Part shown: one piece after another, positions 1-7,572 of the stretch
Numbering within the stretch: the first letter of the stretch is position 1
Layout of the letters: each line of letters starts with the position of its first letter
From: Coemansia sp. RSA 1804
Taxonomy: Eukaryota > Kickxellomycota > Kickxellomycetes > Kickxellales > Kickxellaceae
Assembly (NCBI GenBank): GCA_027578815.1
Contig: JANBTH010000753.1
Location: 1-11,739, forward strand
Direction: 5' to 3'
DNA: 11,739 bases
Made by a program: the position numbers and the translations under genes
The notes under the pieces: generated by a model
Databases searched by the model: none
The model's input: the letters and a program-made list of their open reading frames with translations, nothing else
What the model was told of the DNA's origin: nothing

Positions 1-449
1 TCCTCCCGTCGCCGCCGCTCCGCTGCGCGTATCTCGCTCTTGCTTAGCCCGCGCGCACGGTCCTGCTCCACCTTCTTCTTCCACACAAACTTCTTCCCCA
101 GCGCATCGTCATTGTCGTTGAGCCGGTTATCGCCTTCCGTGTGTTTTCTGCCGTCTGCCTTGCTTTCATCGCCGTCCTCGTTGTCGGCGCCGCTGGTAGC
201 GTCGTCTGATTCGCCATGATCTCTCTTGCTCCTCCTCTTGTCTCGGTGCTTGTCCTTGCGGCTGTGGTGTCGGCTGCTCTCCTTGCGGTGGGAGCGCGAG
301 GACGATCTGTGGCGGTGCTTCTCCCTGTCGCTGCCCCTGTCTTCTCGCGGCGCATCTTCTGGCGATGCTGACCGCTTTCGCGACCCATGGCTGCGCCTCC
401 CACGGTCCCGGTCCCTCTCATGCTTTTCGCTGCTCCTGTCCCGCGGCAT
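1..449 (-). CDS. Cactin-like spliceosome-associated protein, N-terminal part, cut by the window edge
   Basis: The frame opens at an ATG at 449 (MPRDRSSEKHERDRDR) and stays open for 149 codons to the left edge. An in-frame TAA lies four codons upstream of this ATG, which fixes the start unless a 5' exon is missed. Residues 1-80 are an arginine/serine/histidine/lysine-rich RS-like tract, residues 80-115 are acidic (DD, EDGDE), and residues 119-149 read KKFVWKKKVEQDRARGLSKS followed by an ERRRRE run. The FVW(K/R)KK(x)E(x)D...G(x)S...AE(K/R)RR pattern is what I know from the start of the conserved part of cactin proteins in plants and fungi. Cactins are nuclear proteins associated with late spliceosomal complexes. 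The conserved cactin middle and C-terminal domains would lie outside the window. A T-rich stretch ending in AG on the minus strand at about 520-500 could be a 5'-UTR splice acceptor, but this is speculative. Another RS-rich splicing protein is the main alternative. Confidence 0.72.
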   Translation of the reverse strand, partial: MPRDRSSEKHERDRDRGRRSHGSRKRSASPEDAPREDRGSDREKHRHRSSSRSHRKESSRHHSRKDKHRDKRRSKRDHGESDDATSGADNEDGDESKADGRKHTEGDNRLNDNDDALGKKFVWKKKVEQDRARGLSKSEIRAAERRRRE

Positions 450-853
450 GTCTGACCTGTATTATTATATTGACAAATTGTGTGCGTGGTATAAACAATC
501 TAAAAAAGAAAAAAAAACAGAACGGCTCCAGACCTTCTACTTTACAAAGATAACAAGTTACTAGGGCGGACAGAAGAGTGAATGGGTTGGTTTGGCTTGT
601 GGTTTTCTTTTGGGAATTATTTCGATTTCGGCAATATGCCATGTCAGAGCTACAAGCCAAACAAAGGACACTTGTGGCAAATCACGTGTATTGGCAAACG
701 TAGCGCTGTTTTATTGCTCTCTACTACGCAAGCTCTTGTTACAGACAGACAGACAGAGAGTGAGAGAAATTAAATAAAATATCGCTGAATTATTAGGTAC
801 TAAAGGTAGGTCAAGAGGAAGAAGAAGAGGGAGAGAAAGAAACTATTATGATA
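450..853. other. Spacer between the dioxygenase 3' end and the cactin-like start
   Basis: No gene is seen here. The right part should be the 3' UTR of the dioxygenase: it is purine-rich on the plus strand at about 815-842 and holds a short (ACAG)4 run at 741-756. The left part should be the promoter and 5' UTR of the cactin-like gene, with an A-rich run (T-rich on the coding strand) at about 501-519. Short open frames on both strands resemble nothing I know. Confidence 0.6.
710..715 (-). terminator. Candidate polyadenylation signal AATAAA for the dioxygenase gene
   Basis: On the minus strand AATAAA occurs about 140 bases downstream of the TAA stop of the dioxygenase gene. The position suits a fungal 3' end, but the hexamer is common in AT-rich spacer and fungal signals are loose. 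Confidence 0.3.
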
Positions 854-3060
854 TTATAGCATCGTCTGTGCGGTTTCGTTGCGGACCTGCTTGAGGAACT
901 GGATTGCATCCGTGCCGCCTGTGCCCCGGATAACAGTGTTGTCGTCATCCACCGTGCGTGCCAGCCGCGCCTTGGTTGCGCCGTTGACAGCCATCGGCAC
1001 TGACTTTGACCGCGTCTCGCCCGAAACCGACGGACCCAACGCCTTGTTTGTCTGCGGATACATTGTGGGGTCTGCTGGCAGCGAGTCGCCGCCTAGACGG
1101 CCGCCTGGCAAAGGCCGGCTGCCCAGATTCAGCTGTGCAATGCGTGCGCGGGTCTGCTCTTCGGGCGGAACTATCTGGCTGGACACTGGCGGAACCGACG
1201 GCAGCACAACCGAGGGGCCCGACCGCGCCGGCGCGATGATGTAGCGAGTGACTATCATGATGTGCTTGTCCCTGAATGCCTTCATCATGCTCAGACAGCT
1301 GTTGTACGCCTGGCGTAGCCGCACGCGCGGATCGTCGCTGTCTTCGATTGATTGCTGCGCAAACACAGAGTCCGAGCACGCAAGCAGCACATACTCGCGG
1401 ATCATGCATGTTGCTGCCAGGTCCTCCAGAAACTGCCGGTGCCTGCCCGGCATGTAGTTGCGCATGTGCACCAGATACGAGTTTGCTGGCGGCGGCTCAG
1501 AGATCCCCTGCTGCGCGTGCAGTCTGGCCCTGGCCTCGACGACTGACGACTGCTTGCCGCGCTTGCCTGTCGGGTAGTGCTTGATGCCCAGTGCTATGTC
1601 AAACGCCTGCAGCAGCGGTGTCTGTGCAGCGCTGCCACCGGCGTACTTGCGGAAGCGCCGGAGCAGCGACTGCCAGTTGTCCAGCGAGAATGTGTCGGTG
1701 TCGTCAACGCCCTCGTAAAGCACGCCGTAGGGAAGCCCTGCCTCGGCCATGTTCTCCCACCCGGCCAGGAACTCGCGGATCTTCCAGTAGAACACGTAGG
1801 GGTCGCAGTGCTCGTATATGCGCTCGAGGATGGCGTTGGCTTCGTGGAGCGAGGCTGCGATCCGCCCAAGCGAGCCGGTCACAGAGTCCATGTCGTTGCA
1901 CTCGATGCCATCCATTGCATCCAGAATGGCGCTCAGGCCGGACGCGCACTTTGCCTCGATTGCCACCGTCACCAGGTAGAACCACGACTCGTCCATCGAC
2001 CCCGAGAACGTGTGCAGCGTTCCCAGGTTGTCCAGGCTCATCGGCTCTTTGGCGTTTTCGTCGAGGATCTGCCAGTTCCAGTGGCACACCGCTGCGCAGC
2101 ACACGACCGGGTTAAGCTGCAGCATGTCCGACACTGCCACCCACGGAATCGAAATCGACGGCGGCAAGAACTCTGACGCCGGCTCTGACGCTGCCCCGTT
2201 CCGTCCCCATACAAACGCGTGTGCCATGAATGACAGAACCACGAATGCGCGCCGGCGCTCTTCCCGAGTTTTCAGTCTGTCTGTGCCCAGCACAGGCATC
2301 TACAGAAGCGGCCAGATAAGAGAGAATGGCAGACTCAGCTCTGATAGGAGGTGCTTTCATAAGTGATGATGAAAGGTATGCTGCAATGTGGGACTATCTA
2401 TTGCACAAATAAAGAAGACGTTTAAGAAACCCACCCAGCCCTCCCAATCCACCAGCATGCATACAGGCCATGTGTGTGGCATGTTTTTCTTCTTCTTCTC
2501 TTCAAGATAAGGATCTAAATCCACCCGTCAAAGCTCTCGCTACCACATTGCATCTGGGAAAGTGCATATGCATTACGATCAATATTAGATCATGCATATG
2601 AAAGAAGATCCGGAGCTTTTACTGGAACAAAAAGCCCATGATTCACAAGCCTAATGCCGTTTTCGAGTTTTTTTGTTGGGGAAGAGAGTTGCTGCAAAAG
2701 GCAGCAAAGAAAATAGCGACGGATCAAGAAGGGAGAGAGATAGGCTATTTGCGCTTTAACCGCTCCTTCTTTATTCTGTTGAGGCTAAGGCAGAAAAAGT
2801 CAGCATTTGGGCAGTGTCGCGGTTGGTTTGGTGGTGCTTACCTTGCGGGCGAGTCTGCGGATATGGTGGCCCAGCAGATAACTGTTGAACCTGTCCATGA
2901 TCCTTTCCCAGGGCTCGTAGTACGGGTCTGGCAGGCGACGCAGCGGCTGCTCTGTAGGCAGGAACCCGTGCACTGGACTGATGTCGTAGTCCCTGAGCCG
3001 GAGCGGCGAGTAGAGAGGGCTTTGTGGCTCTGACGCCACCTGTATGTGCTCCACAGGCAT
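854..3060 (-). CDS. BNA2: Indoleamine 2,3-dioxygenase (IDO/Bna2 family), two exons
   Basis: Exon 1 runs 3060-2842 (73 codons) and exon 2 runs 2299-854 (TAA), giving 554 residues. The start is the ATG at 3060, in an AAAAATGCC context; no ATG lies further upstream in frame near it. The family enzyme is a haem protein that opens the indole ring of tryptophan to N-formylkynurenine, the first step of the kynurenine route to NAD. Exon 1 carries LRDYDISPVHGFLP and LPDPYYEPWE (residues 22-52). Exon 2 carries RRAFVVLSFMAHAFVWG (about 89-105), IPWVAVSDML, SMDESWFYLV (174-183), CDPYVFYWKIREFLAGW (238-254), GGSAAQTPLLQAFDIALGI (294-312), NYMPGRHRQFLE (354-365) and FRDKHIMIVTRYI (415-427). His419 in the last motif fits the proximal haem ligand. 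The C-terminal family motif GTGGTDAIQFLKQVRNET is at 532-549. About 100 low-complexity residues (roughly 430-530, rich in P, S, G) separate it from the catalytic core and add length. No signal peptide is seen, so a cytosolic enzyme is expected. Confidence 0.9.
2300..2841 (-). other. Intron of the dioxygenase gene (542 bases)
   Basis: The donor GTAAGC directly follows exon-1 codon AAG (2842-2844), and the acceptor CTGTAG at 2305-2300 directly precedes the ATG CCT of exon 2. The phase is 0. Splicing joins LARK to MPVLGTDRLK, matching the usual family spacing between the N-terminal FLP...PW region and the RRAFVVLSF helix. The intron is long for a fungus and AT-rich. Open frames inside it on the plus strand do not look like genes. 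Confidence 0.85.
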
Positions 3061-3775
3061 TTTTGCAGCGCTGAGGTGGCAATAGCAAATGCTCGTGTCA
3101 AGCGAAGAAAGAGAGAGGCTGGGAAACAAGACAAATGATGGATCTGCCGGCTCCAGCTCCTAGATTATGAGATACCGGCGGTGCAAAAAGAATAATAATA
3201 AGGGTGCAGAGGTATTGAGTGCAAGAGCCAAATAGAATATGAAACCAGATACTTGGTAATTGTAAGGGATAATAAGGTGGGAGGAAAAAAAGGGAGGCTG
3301 GACTTGTCTGTGTGGAGAAAAAGAAGATCAAACACACAATCGAATGTTTCGCCTCCCAATGCGGTTAAATAGCCGTTTTGAATGAAGAAAGCTGAGGCTA
3401 AAAACGAGCCGGGTTTTCCGCTGCAATCATTGGAATTTGCATAATGCACTTGCTGAATGACAACTGCATTAGAAAAACCTGAAATTTCTCTTTAACCAAC
3501 AACCACCCTCCTGTTCTTCCTCTATTGCCAGCCGCGTTGTTGTGTGTCACATGGACGGCGATGTCTTTTATGTTATTATTGCGTTTTTTGGATGAAGAAT
3601 AAACAAACGGATGGAGCCAGCAACGTGTTCGATAGGTTAAGGCAAAAGGCGGTTGCTACCAAGAGCGAGGCCAGGACATGCATGCATGTGTCGGTTACAC
3701 AGCAAGCCCGATCTACAAAAGACAAAAGCACATCATCCAGCGTTAGAATTTAAACATGTGCCCTCGTTGTTAGCT
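3061..3775. other. Spacer upstream of the dioxygenase gene
   Basis: The part next to 3060 should hold the 5' UTR and promoter of the dioxygenase gene; no clear TATA box is seen. Past about 3500 the plus strand may hold badly degraded upstream sequence of the Fanzor-like remnant: one frame at 3572-3592 reads VIIAFFG and then hits a stop. That is too weak to annotate as coding. Confidence 0.45.
3676..3689. repeat. 14-bp perfect palindrome built on CATGCATG
   Basis: ACATGCATGCATGT is its own reverse complement. It sits in spacer between the dioxygenase promoter and the Fanzor-like remnant. It could be a binding site or chance; related short palindromes such as TGCATATGCA occur in the dioxygenase intron near 2563. 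Confidence 0.3.
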
Positions 3776-4122
3776 GTTTTTCTTTATTTTATTTCCAAAA
3801 CAAGTCGTTATTTCCATTCAGGCTTGGAATTAGATAGATTTTCAATGGTTCTTGCCAGTAATGCGGCTATTGGTGTCAACGTCAACAAGCCTGTATGAAA
3901 AGGCACATGCGTAGTGACATAGTTCTCTGGCATGCGCTGCTTAGATGTACAAACAAGGACCGTATTAAGTTTGCTCTAGTCTATGAGAATACAACGCGTG
4001 AGCGTTTGTGGAATAGAGACATGTCAGCTGTGTTGAATCTTTGTCATGTTTTGAAGGCACGCCATGGTGGTGAGGACAGACCTGAACACTTTAGGCGTAC
4101 CCAGCGCCCATCTCTTATGTAG
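3776..4122 (+). pseudogene. Decayed C-terminal end of a TnpB/Fanzor-like RNA-guided nuclease
   Basis: Two adjacent plus-strand frames together resemble the end of an eukaryotic TnpB homologue (Fanzor). The first, 3776-3895, reads VFLYFISKTSRYFHSGLELD, which lines up with the family pattern V(x)E(F/Y)(x)TSK(x)C(xx)CH(S)GLE around RuvC-II and the first zinc-binding pair. The second, 3895-4122, reads HALLRCTNKD, then RERLWNRDMSAVLN and RHGGEDRPEHFRR before a TAG. This matches the family's second cysteine region, the RuvC-III motif (N)RD(xx)A(xx)N with the catalytic Asp at 4018-4020, and the usual short basic tail. The first frame stops at 3896-3898, so a frameshift of one or two bases is needed to join them. 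The RuvC-II Glu position is Leu, two expected Cys are Ser (3803-3805) and Phe (3812-3814), and the Cys expected after LLRCTNKD is Arg. No RuvC-I aspartate or N-terminal region is recognisable upstream. I read it as an inactive relic. The assignment rests on remembered motif patterns, not a search. Confidence 0.55.
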
Positions 4123-4233
4123 TTCTCTTTTGAAGGTTTTTTTTACATGGTGTGTGGTCCGCTCATTCAAGTGGTCAAGATGCTAAATATCAAGATGTGT
4201 AATAATAAACTAATATTCTCTTCTGTTCTGGTT

Positions 4234-4239
4234 TTTATT
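4234..4239 (-). terminator. Candidate polyadenylation signal AATAAA for the Ras-like gene
   Basis: AATAAA on the minus strand lies about 103 bases beyond the TAG stop of the Ras-like gene, in an AT-rich stretch. The placement is good for a 3' end signal, but there is no independent support. Confidence 0.35.
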
Positions 4240-4341
4240 ATGTGATAATTGAAGATAGAAAGATACATGTCATGGAATGGGAATATGCGGGAAAGAAGGT
4301 GGATGGATACGTGGCATATGGAGCGTTTGATGGCCGCGGGT

Positions 4342-6104
4342 CTAGAGGATGGGGCAGTTAGGTGAAGCCTTCTGTCTGTGCGTCTGCCTGACAGCAGCTT
4401 GGAGTCTGGGAGGATCGGCTGGGAACGGCGTGGGCAGGGACTTGTTGACATCGGCAGGCGAGTTGGGAAAGACATGGCGCTCGGATCCGCACTCAACAAC
4501 ATTAAACGCCGAGTGATCAATGCGCCGCTTGGTTGGCTGGGCTAGATCGCCCTCGGGCGAGCGTTTAAGCGAAGGCTGTCTGCCAAGCATCCCAAAGCTT
4601 GGAAGCCCGCCAACTGTATCGCCCTCGCCGGTCTTGTTGATAATGTCCACAAGCGTGTAGTCGCCATAGAGAGGCTCGCTGGCATCAGGGCTACGTGGGG
4701 CAGCCTTGGATTTGTTTAGGAACCGCCCGCTGGTCTTGACACTGAGTCTCTTCGAGTCCATTGGGCTGCTGATAGTCATGCTGGAGCTGATGCCGGGACC
4801 CTTTAGCTTTGAGTGGCGCTTCTTGCTAGCCGCCGCTAGGCCTGTTGTCTGTCTGGGCGACGGCGCAAACGACGACATGTAGTAGTCGGGCATGCTCATG
4901 TGCGTGTCTGGGAAGGTGGTTGCCTTTGTTTTTCCTTTTGTTGACGACCTACGTGTCGGAATCCACGACCTGCTTCCCGACGGTTTGGTCCCCTTGCTGC
5001 CGCGTTCCAAGAAACTCATCATGGTCCGCGATTCCTGGAGCTTTGTGGGCGTGCCCTCGCTGCTCGGCGGATCCGCCAGCTTGCGGTATGTCTTGATTCT
5101 GCGCACGCACTGCACAAACACATCATCCACCCGGATGTTCTCGCGGGCGCTGGCCTCGTAGAAGCCTGAATGGATCTTGCGCGCCAGGGTGATTCCGTCC
5201 CTCGTCATCACGCCGCGGTCAGGCTTATCACACTTGTTTCCTACAAGAACCATCGGCACATGGTCCATCTCCTTTATCTCGGGTATCCTCCGGGCAATGA
5301 CCTTGGCCTCCTCAAAGCTGTCAAGGTCCGTGATGCTGTACACAATGACAAAGCAGTCTCCGGTCCGGATCTGGTAGTCGCGCATTGCTGCGTACTCCTC
5401 TTGCCCAGCAGTGTCGAGAATCTCGAGCATGCATGGCTCTCCATCAACGTCGCACTGCTTTCTGTAGCTGTCCTCGATTGTCGGATCGTACTCCTCGCTG
5501 AACGTCCCGTTTATGTATTTTGTGGTCAGCATCGACTTTCCGACTCCTACACACCGAATGGCAATATGGAATGTTAAACCAAGGAGAATAAAAGGAGCGT
5601 TTGAAGTCACCGCACGCTTATTAATTAGAAAGGTGGATGATGACCAGCACATGCTGAAATCGGCTTTTTGGGTAGGATAGATGATGACTTTCTTTATAAT
5701 TTACATCCGTGATCCCCGCCTTCCAATTCCAGGTTGTGTGTGTACACCGTCTGAAAGAGAGAGAAAGACAGAGAGGGACAAGAAGGCACGTTAAAGAGAA
5801 GTCGGAAACAAGGCCGTGTCGAGGATGGTTTGCCAGACTTTATCCTAAAGTCACAGTGGGCTTTTCCTTGGAGTGGGGAGTGGGAGAAGATAATGCTAGC
5901 ATTCCCTCTTATTGCAACCAGCAGAAGCTTCACGACAATAAGCCCTTCAGGTGGGCCTCCAAGCCGAATGCCACTGCGTTTTGCAAGAGAACTCTAGGAG
6001 ACAATAGCAAAGTAGGAAAAATACACACTAGATTCAACAATGGACAACTTACCTCCACTACCGAGCATGACAACCTTGTATTCGGGCACCAACAGATGTG
6101 ACAT
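4342..6104 (-). CDS. Ras-family small GTPase of Rsr1/Rap/Ras type with long C-terminal tail and CAAX box, two exons
   Basis: Exon 1 is 6104-6053 and exon 2 is 5546-4342 (TAG), giving 418 residues. Exon 1 supplies MSHLLVPEYKVVMLGSG, the classical first beta strand and start of the P-loop. The joined P-loop is GSGGVGKS (15-22). Switch I is YDPTIEDSY (37-45, Thr40), switch II is DTAGQEEY (62-69, with catalytic-type Gln66), the guanine-specificity motif is NKCD (121-124), and the SAK-like motif is EASAR (148-152). The G domain ends near 172. A tail of about 246 residues follows, rich in Ser, Pro, Lys and Arg (for example GKTKATTF, KKRHSKLKG, RSPDASEP). The last residues are RQKASPNCPIL: a CAAX box whose terminal Leu predicts geranylgeranylation and membrane attachment, with basic residues before it. 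Yeast Rsr1/Bud1 also has a tail after the G domain and a CAAX box ending in IL, so a polarity GTPase is my best guess. Ordinary Ras or Rap is the alternative; the tail is longer than usual for all of them. Confidence 0.88.
5547..6052 (-). other. Intron of the Ras-like gene, splitting the P-loop (506 bases)
   Basis: The donor GTAAGT follows GGT AGT GGA G (6053), and the acceptor TGTAG ends at 5547. The phase is 1: Gly18 of the P-loop is built from one base of exon 1 and two of exon 2. Without this splice the downstream frame would begin inside the intron and lack the first beta strand and half the P-loop, so the intron is strongly supported by the family pattern. Open frames within it look random. 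Confidence 0.88.
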
Positions 6105-7006
6105 CTCTTTTGTTTCTAGCTGATATTATTAGGTTTTGTATTACTCCTCTTCTCGTACTCTTTTATTCCACGCGGCAGGTGTGTCGGATGGTGGACTGTT
6201 TGCTGTTGTGCTGTGTTGTGCTTTGTTGGTTTGCTGGTTGGTATTCGGCCAGAAAAGCCTAAAGAAATGCTAGAATGCTGCTATATCACTGTTGTTTGGA
6301 TTATATGCCGACTGTATATGTGCTGTTGTTTGTGTGGGGGATACGATATATAATTTGTCTCCTTCGATAACCCCCAAGTTCACCACTTATATTGTAAATG
6401 CGAGAGATAGTGATGGAAAATGCAAGCTCAAGCTCTGTAGGTCGTGCTGTTTGATTGTATATGCTAGGGGCAGACTAATAGGGAATGAAAATCTTTGCAA
6501 TGCTAAAATTGAATAGAAAAAAGCTAGTGAAAGGAAAGGAAAGGAAAAATTGAAGAAACGAAAAAAGGACCCCCCTACGTCGCTTGATATGAATAATATT
6601 TGGCCGACAGTTTATAATCGTCAGCTTAGAGACGGAAATGGTGCTCGTGAAAGTCAGAGGTCCAAATAGTCAAAGAATGTATGGTAGAGGAGACTGTGAG
6701 CAATGAGATAAAGTTGGAAAAGCTGGGCATGATGCGGTGAAAGCGAAGCAAAGTAGCGAGACGAGAAAACCAGTGTCACAAGAAAAGGACAAATGGAAAG
6801 GAGTTATAAAAAGACACGGTCCGATTTTCCCGGGCTTGTTTCTTTCTGGTCATTTCACGGCACAAAGCAAAGCTGCAAGGCAACTTAAAAGGCTTACGTA
6901 CAAAGAGGGTCTGAACCCCACCATGGCTTTTAGAAAGAAGCCGTCGTGATACAATTGGAGTAATAAGAAAATTTACTAAAAATCATTATTGCTATCGTCT
7001 GTATGT

Positions 7007-7066
<60 letters not shown>

Positions 7067-7572
7067 TAAGCCCCACTGCAATGTTTGTTATACACCGCCT
7101 TGTTCTCTTCGCAATGCTCTTGGTTCTGACTTTGTGAAATAGAAGACCAAGGTAATACAATACACCATAGATATATAGAAACATATACATCTCGCGTTCA
7201 CTCAAAGGAAAAAATGCCTTGAATGCGCTTTATTCTTTACACTTGACTCTTTAGCGCATCGAAGACCCTACAGAGCAACAATAACCTCGCTTTACGGCGG
7301 TATATATAGTGCTATGTAGGACCACCGCCACAATCGGTCTTGGATCGCGTTGTCATATACAATGACTGTGCCAACGGCCATTGCAAGAACGTTGTCTAGA
7401 AGACCATTTCATTGTCTGGCCGCCGTCTGGATGACGTGCCTTCCAACTGAAAAATAAACAAGATACAGCAGCAAATACAGAACCACAGATTGAGAATCGT
7501 CTAGTTAAGAAACATCTATACGTGAAGAAGAGGGAGGGGGTGGTATAAAATACAACGAGATAACGAAAATAT
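6105..7572. other. Long gene-free spacer between the LRR gene and the Ras-like gene
   Basis: About 1.47 kb holds no frame I would call a gene. Next to 6104 the coding (minus) strand is CA-rich (about 6180-6245), fitting a 5' UTR or promoter of the Ras-like gene. An AT-rich TATA-like element lies near 6344-6354. A GGAAA run is at about 6530-6545. Next to 7572 should be the 3' UTR of the LRR gene; one AATAAA on the minus strand at 7234-7229 is a possible signal. Small plus-strand frames at 6292-6516 (74 codons) and 6737-6949 (70 codons) resemble nothing I know and have no visible support. Confidence 0.55.
7007..7066. repeat. Perfect tetranucleotide microsatellite, (CTGG)15
   Basis: Fifteen uninterrupted copies of CTGG run from 7007 to 7066, with no mismatch. 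It lies in the spacer roughly 510 bases past the stop of the LRR gene, so it may be in or beyond its 3' UTR. On the minus strand it could encode repeated Ala-Ser-Gln-Pro, but the frame containing it is short and not gene-like. Perfect repeats of this length are usually length-variable. Confidence 0.95.

Noticed and set aside
1577..2176. 199-codon plus-strand frame over the dioxygenase
   Set aside because: It lies antisense to a well-supported conserved exon and its own residues match nothing I know.
2363..2371. TGATGA in the dioxygenase intron as a possible box C of a C/D snoRNA on the plus strand
   Set aside because: No box D (CTGA) at suitable distance and no closing stem were seen, and it is antisense to the host gene.
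3061..3134. Extending the dioxygenase N terminus to starts at 3129 or 3134
   Set aside because: Those positions are TTG, not ATG, and the extra residues do not resemble the family. The ATG at 3060 has a good context.
4123..4341. Possible guide RNA of the Fanzor-like relic just past its stop
   Set aside because: Such RNAs are expected near this place, but I found no convincing stem structure. The stretch looks like AT-rich 3' UTR shared with the convergent Ras-like gene.
5547..5652. Treating the Ras-like gene as one exon beginning at the ATG at 5652 (MCWSSSTFLINKRAV...)
   Set aside because: That start lies inside the intron. It would remove the first beta strand and half the P-loop, whereas the exon at 6104-6053 supplies exactly the missing residues with good splice signals.
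6292..6516. 74-codon plus-strand frame in the long spacer
   Set aside because: Cys-containing but with no recognisable domain, in AT-rich DNA where such a length is expected by chance.
6930..7205. Minus-strand frame with repeated Gln-Pro-Ala-Ser
   Set aside because: The repeat is simply the CTGG microsatellite read as codons; the flanks do not look like protein.
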